A stretch of 23,351 bases of DNA from an uncultured Eubacteriales bacterium (lineage in GTDB: Bacteria; Bacillota; Clostridia; Oscillospirales; Oscillospiraceae). Shown here piece by piece: positions 1 through 7,548 of this stretch (positions are counted from its first letter, which is position 1; each line of letters starts with the position of its first letter). Both the position numbers and the translations under genes were made by a program. Location: positions 1 through 23,351 of the forward strand of contig URPD01000029.1 of the NCBI GenBank assembly GCA_900549645.1, read 5' to 3'. The notes beneath the pieces are model-generated. The model was not told the origin of the DNA, ran no database searches, and was given only the letters and a program-made list of their open reading frames with translations.

Positions 1-439
1 AGCTCTGCGCGGTGAAGCGCTTGAAGAAGGTGTCAGTCTCGCGGCTGGAGCGCACACCGTACACGACCTCACAGCCGTCGAGATACGCGTCGACCATCGC
101 GTCCATGGCGTTGATGTCGTCCTGTCCGTCGCAGTCGATGGAAATCGTGATGTCGCAGTGCTCGCGCGCCTCCATGAGCCCGGCGAGGACCGCGTTCTGG
201 TGGCCGCGGTTGCGGCTCTGGCTGATGCCGATATAGTGCTCGTCATCGCGGGCAAGCTCCGAAATTATCTCCCACGTCCGGTCGCGGCTGCCGTCGTTGA
301 CAAACATGACCCGGCTCTCCGGGCTTATCTTCCCCGCGGCGACAAGCTCGTTTGTTTTCGCAAGGAACATCGGCGCGGTTATCGGCAGCACCGCCTCCTC
401 ATTGTAGCACGGCACGATTATATACAGTATGGCAGCCAT
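1..439 (-). CDS. GT2 family glycosyltransferase (DPMS/GtrB-like), N-terminal part only
   Basis: The minus strand opens with ATG at 439 and runs off the left edge of the window, giving the first 146 residues. A good ribosome binding site (CAGGAGG) lies about 6 nt upstream. Seen: the GT2 opening IIVPCYNEE (residues 7-15), the nucleotide-sugar motif VNDGSRDRT (48-55), SRNRGHQNA (76-83) and the metal-binding DCDGQDD (102-108). This arrangement is typical of GtrB/CsbB/dolichol-phosphate-mannose-synthase-like enzymes, which move a sugar from a nucleotide donor to a polyprenyl phosphate at the cytoplasmic membrane face. The C-terminal membrane helices expected in that subfamily would lie outside the window, so the subfamily is inferred. 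The gene is separated from the permease upstream of it by a terminator. Confidence 0.88.
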   Translation of the reverse strand, partial: MAAILYIIVPCYNEEAVLPITAPMFLAKTNELVAAGKISPESRVMFVNDGSRDRTWEIISELARDDEHYIGISQSRNRGHQNAVLAGLMEAREHCDITISIDCDGQDDINAMDAMVDAYLDGCEVVYGVRSSRETDTFFKRFTAQS

Positions 440-514
440 GATAGCCTCCTGAAAATGTGATAGCTCAATTATATTATCCCTCAAAAATATGTCAAGTCAT
501 GCACTGTAAACAAA

Positions 515-539
515 TATCGGCGGAGTGTCCCCGCCGATA
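515..539 (-). terminator. Rho-independent terminator of the amino-acid permease gene
   Basis: A perfect 9-bp stem, TATCGGCGG (515-523) with CCGCCGATA (531-539), encloses a 7-nt loop. Read on the minus strand it lies 15 nt after the permease stop codon and is followed by TTTGTTTACA, a modest U-tract. It separates the permease from the downstream glycosyltransferase. Confidence 0.75.
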
Positions 540-553
540 GTGTTTATGCATTT

Positions 554-1999
554 TTATTCCAGAACCTCGGCCTCGATGCGCTTGCCCTTGAAGAGTTTGC
601 CTATGAGCATCACGACCGCGAAGAACGCCAGATAGCCCAGCACCTGCTTATAGCCCTTGCCGACCCAGCAGCAATAGCACATGAACACACAGCAGCAAAG
701 CCCAAGCACCGGCAGGACGTAGCGCTTTATGACGCTGCCGCCCTTGTCCTTGACGATGAGCGCGATGAACATGGGGATATACATAGCATAAAGATTGATG
801 ATGCATATCTCGTCCGGCTCCCACGCTATCCACTGGCAGTCGTGCAGCCCGCCCATGAAGTCGGGGCCGTACATCCAGATAACCGCCGTCCATGCGTACC
901 AAAAGCCGCCGAGCATCATGCCGATTATCGCCGACTTCATGGTGAAGCCGTTCTGATGGTCAATGTCGCCGTAGAACTCCGGGCGCGGCCCCATACCGCG
1001 CGCGGCGACGGAGTACATGCCGCGGCACGAGCCCATGATAAGGCCGTTCATAACGCCGAGGCAGCCGATGCTGATGAATGCGTAGACGATGGTGCCGACG
1101 GTCTTGCCGAAGATGTTTGAAAACGCGATGCGCGGCAGGGACTCGCCCAGCGGCCATGTGCCGATGATGGTCTGCACATCGCCGACGCTGCTCATCGCAA
1201 ATATGTACAGGCAGTAGAGCACGGTGCAGAACAGCGCGCCGAGAATGAGCGCGATGGGAAGATTGCGCTTCGCGTCATGCAGTTCGGAATTTATCGAGGT
1301 TGCGATTATCCAGCCCTCATACGCGAACGCGAAGGACGCGACACCGGCAAACACGCCCTGAAATGCGGTCGTCCCCTCAACGGCGGCGGCATATTCCGGA
1401 GTGTTGACATAGTCGAGCACGTTCGCAGTCGTGCCGTTGACCGCGCCGACGATGATGCCCACCACGGCCATAAGCAGCAGCGGGACGAGCTTTATGATGG
1501 TCATGCTGACCTGAAGCTTTCCCGCAAGCTTCGGGCTGATGGCGTTGATGCCGTAGCCTATCATCAGAAAGCCCGCGCCAAGGCCGAGCGCCTCGGAGCG
1601 CACCGTCCCCGTCACGAAGAAGTCGAGCGACTGTATGCCGCACAGCTCAAGGAAGAACACCGCGGAGAAGAAGGCCAGCATCGCCGAAAGACATGGGTAA
1701 TATATCGTGGTCATAAACCAGCCGACATAGTAGGAGTACGACGGCCCCAGAGCCACTTCGGCATAGTCCACCACGCCGTTCACCTTCTCGTACTTTGCGC
1801 CAAGCTCAGCGAATACCAGCGAACAGATTATGCATATCGCGCCGACGAGCGCAACCACGAGCACACCCTGAAGCATGTTGCCGTGCGTGAGCGCCAGAAC
1901 CTTGCCGCCCTTGATAAACACGCCGGAGCCGATGACGATTCCGATGACCATGGATATCGCCGTGGGCAGGCCGTACCTTTTCTCCATTTTACTTTCCAT
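554..1999 (-). CDS. APC-superfamily amino acid permease
   Basis: A 481-residue, strongly hydrophobic protein with about 12 predicted membrane segments, the usual size for APC (amino acid-polyamine-organocation) transporters. The first helix carries the APC signature IGIVIGSGVF (residues 19-28), the broken helix that holds the amino and carboxyl groups of the substrate. The middle region contains FAYEGWIIATSINSE, then KRNLPIALILG, the conserved segment of the LAT/SteT-like branch. Its likely role is amino-acid uptake or exchange at the cytoplasmic membrane; substrate cannot be read from sequence. The start at 1999 is preceded by GAGGG; a second Met four codons in is possible. The gene is monocistronic, with its own promoter (2055-2082) and terminator (515-539). 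The C-terminus is rich in Cys and aromatic residues. Confidence 0.9.
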   Translation of the reverse strand: MESKMEKRYGLPTAISMVIGIVIGSGVFIKGGKVLALTHGNMLQGVLVVALVGAICIICSLVFAELGAKYEKVNGVVDYAEVALGPSYSYYVGWFMTTIYYPCLSAMLAFFSAVFFLELCGIQSLDFFVTGTVRSEALGLGAGFLMIGYGINAISPKLAGKLQVSMTIIKLVPLLLMAVVGIIVGAVNGTTANVLDYVNTPEYAAAVEGTTAFQGVFAGVASFAFAYEGWIIATSINSELHDAKRNLPIALILGALFCTVLYCLYIFAMSSVGDVQTIIGTWPLGESLPRIAFSNIFGKTVGTIVYAFISIGCLGVMNGLIMGSCRGMYSVAARGMGPRPEFYGDIDHQNGFTMKSAIIGMMLGGFWYAWTAVIWMYGPDFMGGLHDCQWIAWEPDEICIINLYAMYIPMFIALIVKDKGGSVIKRYVLPVLGLCCCVFMCYCCWVGKGYKQVLGYLAFFAVVMLIGKLFKGKRIEAEVLE

Positions 2000-2054
2000 A
2001 ATCGCAACCCTCTTTATTAGTTTAGAACATCACCTTGATAAATGCTTTTCATCC

Positions 2055-2082
2055 ATTTTAACAGATTTTCGGATGTTGTCAA
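2055..2082 (-). promoter_or_regulatory. Promoter of the amino-acid permease
   Basis: On the minus strand a consensus TTGACA (2077-2082) is followed after 16 nt by TAAAAT (2055-2060), preceded by TG one base away (extended -10). This leaves a leader of roughly 48 nt before the permease start codon. Confidence 0.75.
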
Positions 2083-2138
2083 TAAATATTTAAGAATTTG
2101 TATATTTATTAAGAATATGAAAGTTGCTTTTATGCCGC

Positions 2139-2792
2139 TTATTCGCCGAGGAAGTCCGCAAGCTCCTGCACGGTCTTGAAGTAGAAATCGGAGTTCCGGC
2201 GCATGAAGTCCTCGATCTGCGGGACGTCGTACGCCCAGCCCGCCGCGGCGAAGTCCACGCCGCAGGAATGAGCCATGTCGAAGCCGGGCTTCAGGTCGTC
2301 TATCATCAGCAGCTCTGTCGGTGCAAGCCCAAGACGGCGCATTATCTCCTCCAGCGGCCACGGATTCGGCTTGCGGCGCTCAGGCGGCTGCTCCCAGCCG
2401 AACACCAAGTCCGGCTCCGGCAGGCCGTTTTCCGCGTAGTCGCGGCGGATGTTCTCGTCGAAAGAGTGCGACACAACGCAGATGTACCCGCCCTCGGCCT
2501 TGTGGCGGCGCATAAGCTCGTTCATGCCGGGGTACGCGCCGGGGATGTGCTGCGCGACGTACTTTTTCCAGAACTCCGTCTCGTCCTGAAGCGCGGCATC
2601 GTCCATGCCGTATTCGTTCTGGCACATCTGCATGAAGCCGGGGTCGAAATTTTTCAGGAAATATTCCTCAAGCGTGCAGTGCCTTCCGGGGTAGCGCAGG
2701 CGCAGATACTGCTCGAAGCAGGGGTGGTGTATCGTGGCGGTGCTGTTGACGACGGTGTCGTCATGGTCGAAAACAAGGCATTTGTATCTCAT
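2139..2792 (-). CDS. HAD-family hydrolase (phosphoglycolate phosphatase-like)
   Basis: A 217-residue HAD (haloacid dehalogenase) phosphatase of subfamily I size. The four motifs are visible: motif I FDHDDTVV with nucleophile Asp9 and general acid Asp11, motif II VVSHS, motif III Lys in RRKPNP, and motif IV LLMIDDLKPG with the paired Asp. The cap lies between residues 20 and 90, as in beta-phosphoglucomutase/phosphoglycolate-phosphatase relatives. It should cleave a small phosphorylated metabolite in the cytoplasm; the substrate is unknown. The ATG at 2792 has AGAGGTAG 4-6 nt upstream. Neighbours on both sides have their own signals, so it is probably transcribed alone or with weak read-through from the EcsC gene. 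Confidence 0.88.
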   Translation of the reverse strand: MRYKCLVFDHDDTVVNSTATIHHPCFEQYLRLRYPGRHCTLEEYFLKNFDPGFMQMCQNEYGMDDAALQDETEFWKKYVAQHIPGAYPGMNELMRRHKAEGGYICVVSHSFDENIRRDYAENGLPEPDLVFGWEQPPERRKPNPWPLEEIMRRLGLAPTELLMIDDLKPGFDMAHSCGVDFAAAGWAYDVPQIEDFMRRNSDFYFKTVQELADFLGE

Positions 2793-2842
2793 ATCTACCT
2801 CTTATATTTTGATTTGCCTCCAGTTTATCATATGTGGAAGAG

Positions 2843-2877
2843 AAAATCGACAGGTTTTTATAAAACCCGTCGATTTT
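2843..2877 (-). terminator. Terminator of the EcsC-family gene
   Basis: AAAATCGAC (2843-2851) pairs with GTCGATTTT (2869-2877). After one mismatch the stem continues as GGTTTT/AAAACC around a 3-nt loop. It lies 12 nt beyond the stop codon of the EcsC gene on the minus strand. The A/T flanks belong to the stem, so it may work in both directions. Confidence 0.7.
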
Positions 2878-2889
2878 GGAAAGGCTGGT

Positions 2890-3819
2890 CTAAACACTAT
2901 GGGATTCTCCGCACTCCTCATATTCCGCCTCATATGCACCATCAACGATATGTGAGAAAACATGCTCTTCTTCCGCCGATGAGATATGCGCTGGGTTTGA
3001 AAGCATGGTATCCGTAAGGACGTCCTTCAGTCTCATACAGCATGGTTTGAAGGAAAGGAATGTTATGCCGCCGCCGACAATTCCGCCAACAACGGGAATC
3101 GCATTCTTGACGGTCTTTGCGAAAATCTCTTTGGTCAGCTTTACGCCGAACCATTTCAAAGTTGATTTCAGGATGGGATATAGTGTTCCCTTGGTCAGCG
3201 CCGCGGCGATTAGCTTTTTCTCAACGCCGACGGACAGGGCTTTTGCAAGCGCCTTGACAGCGTTGTTTGCACCGGCGACACCGTTCATTACCCCAAGGCA
3301 AACAACGATGCGGTTTATCGTCTCGCTGTCGAGGGATATTCCCTCCCCGTCGGAATCTATCTCCGGAAAGCCATAGAGGTATAGAAGCTTCTGAATCGCA
3401 CGCAGGGTATAACCATAATACTGCACGACGTCGGCAGGGATAGTCGCCGCCATTGCGGCACCGCCGGGTACACCGAGCGCCGCGGAAATACCGGAAACAC
3501 AGTTCCGTTCAAACTTGATTACTTCATCAGCAATTCTGTCGATGTCAGCTTCGGAGATACCCGCAAGAGCCGGTGTGCGGGCAACGGCATCATCTATGAC
3601 TTCCGGAGGATAGTTCTTGAAAAGCTCCTTGCGTAAGAAGCTTTCTCTTGTGACGTGAACTCCGGGGAGTTTTATTGCCAGAATGATGATATCCTGAATA
3701 TCAACAGTACCATCGTTATTCGCATCAAGGGCTTCAGTCGCCTTGCCGACAGCAGTATCCTTGGCCTTCTCCAGCGCGTTTTTCACCGCGCCAAATGAAT
3801 CAAACATTTTGTTTGTCAT
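2890..3819 (-). CDS. EcsC-family protein with N-terminal EF-hand/dockerin-like calcium loop
   Basis: A 309-residue protein. Residues 32-43 read DANNDGTVDIQD, a canonical 12-position calcium loop (Asp/Asn/Asp/Thr/Asp/Asp at positions 1, 3, 5, 7, 9, 12), like one dockerin or EF-hand loop. The rest matches the EcsC family: a segment AATIPADVVQYYGYTLRAIQ, then KLLYLYGFPE, a Gly/Ala-rich middle, and AIPVVGGIVGGGITF near the end. EcsC-family proteins are membrane-associated and poorly understood; Bacillus EcsC belongs to an ABC-transporter operon, but no transporter lies beside this gene. No signal peptide is evident, so the calcium loop is probably cytoplasmic or vestigial. The start at 3819 has GGGAGGAA 6 nt upstream. 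Family assignment rests on the remembered motif, not a search. Confidence 0.8.
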   Translation of the reverse strand: MTNKMFDSFGAVKNALEKAKDTAVGKATEALDANNDGTVDIQDIIILAIKLPGVHVTRESFLRKELFKNYPPEVIDDAVARTPALAGISEADIDRIADEVIKFERNCVSGISAALGVPGGAAMAATIPADVVQYYGYTLRAIQKLLYLYGFPEIDSDGEGISLDSETINRIVVCLGVMNGVAGANNAVKALAKALSVGVEKKLIAAALTKGTLYPILKSTLKWFGVKLTKEIFAKTVKNAIPVVGGIVGGGITFLSFKPCCMRLKDVLTDTMLSNPAHISSAEEEHVFSHIVDGAYEAEYEECGESHSV

Positions 3820-3882
3820 TGAATTTCCTCCCGTTTTACCTGTTCTATATGAGCCCTTGTAATTTTTGCGTGTTGAAGAACA

Positions 3883-3910
3883 AGTATATGGTACAAGTCA
3901 AATATACCAA
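3883..3910 (-). promoter_or_regulatory. Candidate promoter of the EcsC-family gene
   Basis: On the minus strand TTGGTA (3905-3910) and TATACT (3883-3888) are spaced by 16 nt, about 65 nt upstream of the start codon. The -10 matches 5 of 6 and the -35 matches 4 of 6 consensus bases. Confidence 0.5.
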
Positions 3911-4044
3911 AGTGGGAGGACTTAGTCAACAATAGGGAAACAAAGCCGAGCGGGGCTTATAATCGCCGTGCATTACCCGTTCGTCTGCGTCAGGGCGGCG
4001 ACGGCCTTTGCAGGGAACTGCGGGGCGGGCTTGTAAAAAACTGA

Positions 4045-4073
4045 TTTGCGCCGGGTGAAAAAGCTGGTATACT
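4045..4073 (+). promoter_or_regulatory. Candidate extended -10 promoter of the truncated sigma factor gene
   Basis: TGGTATACT (4065-4073) is an extended -10 element. The -35 position 17 nt upstream holds only a weak TTTGCG. It lies about 85 nt before the sigma-factor ATG. The rest of the 3820-4156 gap shows no convincing gene, apart from a possible gene tail on the minus strand ending at 3973 followed by a short hairpin at 3943-3958. Confidence 0.45.
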
Positions 4074-4156
4074 TTGAGCAGAACTCAAAAATTTTTCACT
4101 CTTCCCTGCAATCTTTTCCCGCGGATCACGACTATATTGGCGAAGGAGGTTGGAAT

Positions 4157-4615
4157 ATGACTGACGCCGCAATTATAGAGCTGTATTTCAGCCGGTCGGA
4201 GCAGGCCATAGCGGAGAGTGAGACGTCGTACGGCGGCTACTGCTACCGCGTGGCAAACGGCATTCTCAACGACCGCGCCGACTCCGAGGAGAGCGTGAAC
4301 GACACATGGCTTGCCGCGTGGAACGCCATCCCGCCGACGCGCCCGCAGAGTCTCAAGGCATATTTCGGCGCGCTGACCCGCCGCATCTCCGTTGACCGCC
4401 TGCGCAAGCGTCTCGCGGACAAACGCGGAAAGGGCGAAGCTCTCATCGCGCTCGACGAGCTGGCCGAGTGCATTCCATCCGGCTGGAGCATGGAGACCTC
4501 GGTCGAAAATTGCGCGCTGATTGACGCGTTCAACGCACTTGCAGTACGTCTCGCCGATGGAGATTATAAGCGTCGAGGAACCGGCCGCGCCGCTGAAGAC
4601 GTGGGACGAGATTAG
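4157..4615 (+). pseudogene. Sigma-70 family (ECF-like) RNA polymerase sigma factor, truncated before region 4
   Basis: The ATG at 4157 has a strong AAGGAGG site 6-7 nt upstream. Residues 1-115 look like an ECF sigma factor: an N-terminal region-2-like helix set, then NDTWLAAWNAIPPTRPQSLK and AYFGALTRRISVDRLRKR, the typical region 2.3/2.4 segment that melts and reads the -10 element. The linker ends at CALIDAFNAL, where related proteins would begin region 4, the -35-binding helix-turn-helix. Instead the frame runs into about 20 unrelated residues and stops. The following DNA reads as another gene in a different frame (next entry), so a deletion removed region 4 and everything between. Without region 4 it should not direct normal transcription; whether any product persists is unknown. 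Confidence 0.72.
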
Positions 4616-4943
4616 CAAAGCCGCCGCACAGGCCATGCGCGGATGGGGCTACGACACGCTGATTTCCAATTATGCTTCCGAAAAAGTGTGGTGGGACGAG
4701 GTTGGCGCGGTGGTGTCCGATGTGAGTGTGGATATAGACTCCGTCCGCGTGGGCTACGCCTGCGTGCCGTGCGGAGCTTCGGATTATCTGCTCATCCCGA
4801 CGGCCTCGTTTATAGGGACACTGGATGTTACCGGCAGCATCCCCGGTGTGCATGAAAGCCCGATGAACCTGCTGCTTGACGACGATGGCAGAAGAGACGC
4901 TTACCTGACTATCGACCTGAGAACCGCCAGCGCGTTGAAATAA
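4539..4943 (+). pseudogene. C-terminal fragment of a putative secreted/lipoprotein partner of the sigma factor
   Basis: From about 4539 a good coding frame runs to a TAA at 4941, with no start codon or ribosome binding site of its own (only a TTG at 4521 inside the sigma frame). It contains the segment PMEIISVEEPAAPLKTWDEI, then YASEKVWWDEVGAVVSDV and a hydrophobic C-terminal part with YLLIPTASFIG. This resembles the tail of extracytoplasmic proteins commonly encoded a few genes after such sigma factors in gut Clostridia (a DUF6034-like type; name from memory, low certainty). Its front half is missing, consistent with the same deletion that removed sigma region 4. Probably not expressed as a working protein. 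Confidence 0.5.
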
Positions 4944-5014
4944 TGTACGTATATGCAAAGAAGCAGCCGCAAAAGTCCGCATTCACTCAAGGACGAAAGG
5001 TGCTCAAAAAGGAT

Positions 5015-5056
5015 ACGGCATAGCTTACGATCATGTAGGCTATGCCGTTTCTTTTT
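5015..5056. terminator. Bidirectional rho-independent terminator
   Basis: ACGGCATAGC (5015-5024) pairs perfectly with GCTATGCCGT (5039-5048) around a 14-nt loop. On the plus strand it is followed by TTCTTTTTAC; on the minus strand by ATCCTTTTTGAG. It therefore closes both the fragment ending at 4943 and the recombinase fragment ending at 5055 on the other strand. Confidence 0.82.
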
Positions 5057-5351
5057 ACTCTTGTTGCGGGATATCGACCACGCCGATGAAGTTCCACCAG
5101 ATGACCAAGGTCCGCTTTTTTGTCCGTGTGCCGGGGACTTTCTTCGGTTTCTTCACCTCAATCTTCTCCACGAAAGAGCGGATGATCTCTGCTGTGAGTT
5201 CAGTAATATCCGTGTACCGGCGCACCATTCCCAAGAAGGAATCTACATTCAGGCGTTGCTCCCGAGCCTCCGCAACGGCTGCCTCCAATTCGGAGACTCT
5301 TGCTTCCAATTGCTTTTGCTCGGTTTCGTATGTAGCGGACATTCGGAATAG
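5055..5351 (-). pseudogene. C-terminal fragment of a large serine recombinase (DUF4368-type)
   Basis: About 97 residues remain. They comprise a coiled coil (YETEQKQLEARVSELEAAV) and the C-terminal DUF4368-like block: FLGMVRRYTDITELTAEIIR, then SFVEKIEVKK and IWWNFIGVVDIP. This is the usual end of clostridial serine recombinases of the TndX/TnpX group that move transposons and small integrative elements. The catalytic serine domain, the recombinase domain and the zinc ribbon are all missing. Upstream, at about 5342-5351, the sequence switches to a different gene in another frame, so this is a scar of a lost mobile element. The end of the fragment is intact and followed by a strong terminator. 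Confidence 0.78.
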
Positions 5352-5618
5352 ATTTCCGGTGAGTCCAGAATGACGATCTGCACTCCATCTGCCCTCAAAG
5401 TCTCCAGCGTCCCCGGCAAACAGCGAGCCTCATTTGGAGTTTTGCAGAGGTAGTCAATGCATCCCTGCTGATCAAATATTTTTGCAGCAACATATATTTT
5501 TCTGTCACCCTTCCGTGTCCACTTTATATAATAGCATCAAATCGACCTCGTCAAACTCATCGCGTCTGCACGAACACGAAAGCCACGCGGAATCTTTATT
5601 CATGAGAATATAATTCAC
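5342..5618 (-). pseudogene. Frameshifted small gene of unknown function, joined to the recombinase fragment
   Basis: A GTG at 5616-5618 with an AGGGAGGTG ribosome binding site 6-7 nt upstream starts NYILMNKDSAWLSCSCRRDE and continues DLMLLYKVDTEG, then stops at 5505. Removing one G from the GGG just before the stop joins it to a long open frame (DRKIYVAAKIFDQQGCIDYL, later LETLRADGVQIVILDSPE) that runs to about 5345, where the recombinase fragment begins. The single-base shift in a homopolymer and the joint with the recombinase suggest decay. The opening NYILMNKD resembles the start of HipA-like or other mobile-element proteins of Clostridia, but I cannot name the family. A sequencing error at the GGG is possible. 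Confidence 0.5.
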
Positions 5619-5849
5619 AGGCACACCTCCCTAAGCTTCACTAAATCGCTTATATTTTATCACGTATCCCGCCAAGTCACAAGCCGTGAATGATACCATT
5701 ACTTCTACATTCTATTCAGTTCCTCCGCACAAGCTGCGCAGATGCCTAAGAAAAACAAACGATGCTTTATAGCGTGTGTCAAAGAACATGTATACAGTAG
5801 AAGTTACGGAAAGGAAGATACGGTGAAAGAAACCATGAAAGGGTGTCCT

Positions 5850-6602
5850 TCACACGATCGTCACGCGCGCCGCGCCGGTATTCAGCTCCTCCGGCAGTTT
5901 GGCATTCGTGATGATGTGATCCGCCTCGCATAACGGCATCAGCATATACGCGCCAGGCTTCAGGAACTTCGACTTGTCGCAGAGGAACACCTTCATGTCC
6001 GCCTGCTGTAAAGCACGGCGGCGCAGGGCGTTTGCCCGCGCGCTGTAATCGGCGATCCACGCCCCCGGCGTTATCGCCGAGGAGGAGTAGAACATGATGT
6101 CGATGCCGAAGTGCGTGATGAGTTCCTCCGCCTCGTACCCGTAAAAGCTCATCGTGTCATAGCACGTCTCTCCGCCGAGGCAGATGGTGGGGACGCGGTA
6201 CTTCGCCGCGAGCTGTAAAACAGAGATATTGTTGGTGACAACAGTGATGTTCTTGTAAGCGCTCATTTGGTCGATAATGTGCAGCGTCGTAGTGGATTCG
6301 TCCATAAACACCATGCAGTTGTCGCGCAACAGCTTCGCCGCCGCCTTGTCGAGCTTGAGCTTTTCCTGCGGATTGACGCCCATGCGGAAAACCGCGGGGC
6401 CACCGTCCATATCACTCAAGCGCGGCATCACACCGCCGTGGCTGCGCACCACGAGTCCAAGATCCTGCATTGTGTTCAGATCGCGCCGCACCGTCGGCAT
6501 GCTGACAAAGAGCTCCCGGCTCAGGCCTTCAACGCTTGCATAACCCTTCTCCGACAATATTTTCATTATTTTTTCGTATCTTTCGTTTTTTATCGCCGCC
6601 AC
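5850..6602 (-). CDS. DeoR/GlpR-family transcriptional regulator of the divergent phosphometabolite operon
   Basis: A regulator of about 250 residues. The N-terminal DeoR helix-turn-helix is clear: RYEKIMKILSEKGYASVEGL followed by SRELFVSMPTVRRDLNTM, then GLVVRSHGG. The C-terminal part is a sugar-phosphate-sensing (ISOCOT-fold) domain with FMDESTTT, ITVVTNN, LGGETCY and KVFLCDKSKF. Members bind DNA and are released or activated by phosphorylated sugars or polyols made by the pathway they control, which fits the operon opposite. The frame is open further upstream to a TTG at 6653, but that codon lies upstream of the predicted transcription start, so I chose the GTG at 6602; its ribosome binding site (AAAAAGG) is poor and the start is uncertain. 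No clear terminator follows the stop at 5850. Confidence 0.88.
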   Translation of the reverse strand: MAAIKNERYEKIMKILSEKGYASVEGLSRELFVSMPTVRRDLNTMQDLGLVVRSHGGVMPRLSDMDGGPAVFRMGVNPQEKLKLDKAAAKLLRDNCMVFMDESTTTLHIIDQMSAYKNITVVTNNISVLQLAAKYRVPTICLGGETCYDTMSFYGYEAEELITHFGIDIMFYSSSAITPGAWIADYSARANALRRRALQQADMKVFLCDKSKFLKPGAYMLMPLCEADHIITNAKLPEELNTGAARVTIV

Positions 6603-6640
6603 CGCCTTTTTCGTTTTTGAGCGTTTTTGATTGTTTTTCA

Positions 6641-6669
6641 ATATTAGCGCCAAAGCTTGAAAAAGTCAA
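6641..6669 (-). promoter_or_regulatory. Promoter of the deoR-family gene
   Basis: On the minus strand TTGACT (6664-6669), a 17-nt spacer and TAATAT (6641-6646). Its -35 box lies within the spacer of the opposing operon promoter and on the right arm of a palindrome, so the two promoters probably share control. Confidence 0.65.
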
Positions 6670-6671
6670 GC
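6655..6671. promoter_or_regulatory. Candidate DeoR operator palindrome between divergent promoters
   Basis: GCTTGA (6655-6660), five bases, TCAAGC (6666-6671). The two arms cover the -35 boxes of both divergent promoters, an ideal place for one repressor to shut both. Assignment to the neighbouring DeoR protein is inference. Confidence 0.5.
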
Positions 6672-6685
6672 ACAATGAGTATAAT
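6657..6685 (+). promoter_or_regulatory. Main promoter of the dehydrogenase/ABC/AraD operon
   Basis: TTGAAA (6657-6662), a 17-nt spacer and a perfect TATAAT (6680-6685). This is one of the best promoters in the window. It predicts a start near 6692 and a leader of about 125 nt before the first gene. Confidence 0.78.
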
Positions 6686-6815
6686 ATGTTTTGTACATTT
6701 TGATGGAAAAAGGCTTGTATTAATGCGGAAACCATAAGGCTTTTGATATATATTTACCAATCTTGCGCAAACGCGCAGAAACAACACAATTTCATATACG
6801 AAAGGCATAAAAAAC

Positions 6816-7532
6816 ATGGATAAGATAAGGCTTATCGCGTTTGACCTTGACGGCACGCTCACCCAGCACAAGACGAAGCTTGCCCAGCCCAACCTCGGTG
6901 TGCTTGACGCACTGCGCGCAAAGTACAAGCTTCTGATGGTCGGCGCGGGGATGTGCAGCCGCATATTCAGTCAGATGAACGGCTACCCCATAGATATTAT
7001 CGGCAATTACGGAATGCAGTTCTGCACATATAACGCCGCGACAGGTGAGCTTGACCATGTTTTTGATGAGCACGCCCCCTGTGACCGCGCCAGCGTCGAA
7101 GCTCGCGTGACCGCGTTGAGGGAGCGCTTCGGGTACACCGTGTTCAAGGGCAATAATGTGGAGTATCACGACTCCGGCTGCGTCACGTTCCCGCTGCTCG
7201 GCACTGCGGCGGACATTATCGACAAGCTTGCCTTCGACCCGGATCGCGCAAAGCGTACGCCGATGTACCCCGTCGTGCGTGATACTTTCCCCGATTATAC
7301 GGTGTTCATCGGCGGGTCGTCGTCGTTCGACCTCGCGCCTTTCCCGTACAACAAATATTACGCGCTCGACCGCTACTGCGCCGAGTACGGCTATGACCAC
7401 TCGGAGGTCGTATATGTTGGGGACGATTACGGTCCCGGCGGCAACGACGAGGCGGTCTACCGCTCCGACTTCCGCTTTATCCGCGTGGATGATTACATCC
7501 GCTTTGGTGACTATATGAAAGAGTTTCTGTGA
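6816..7532 (+). CDS. HAD-IIB family sugar/polyol-phosphate phosphatase (Cof-like)
   Basis: A 238-residue HAD hydrolase and the first gene of the operon. Motif I is FDLDGTLT with nucleophile Asp10 and Asp12; motif II is near LLMVGAGMCS; motif IV is VVYVGDDYGPGGND with the metal-binding Asp residues. The central cap (about residues 80-180) and the segment DIIGNYGMQ are of the Cof/phosphomannomutase-like IIB type, enzymes that usually dephosphorylate sugar phosphates. In the pathway it could remove phosphate from an imported or intermediate compound, or detoxify a phosphorylated intermediate that builds up. The start at 6816 has a modest AAAGG site about 11 nt upstream. It is followed after 16 nt by the dehydrogenase gene. 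Confidence 0.85.
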   Translation: MDKIRLIAFDLDGTLTQHKTKLAQPNLGVLDALRAKYKLLMVGAGMCSRIFSQMNGYPIDIIGNYGMQFCTYNAATGELDHVFDEHAPCDRASVEARVTALRERFGYTVFKGNNVEYHDSGCVTFPLLGTAADIIDKLAFDPDRAKRTPMYPVVRDTFPDYTVFIGGSSSFDLAPFPYNKYYALDRYCAEYGYDHSEVVYVGDDYGPGGNDEAVYRSDFRFIRVDDYIRFGDYMKEFL

Positions 7533-7548
7533 AGAGGAGCGTTGAAAG

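Noticed and set aside
3943..4035. Possible tail of a gene on the minus strand (reading PAPQFPAKAVAALTQTNG) with a small hairpin after its stop at 3973
   Set aside because: Too short, no homology that I recognise and only a 5-bp hairpin; kept as a remark only.
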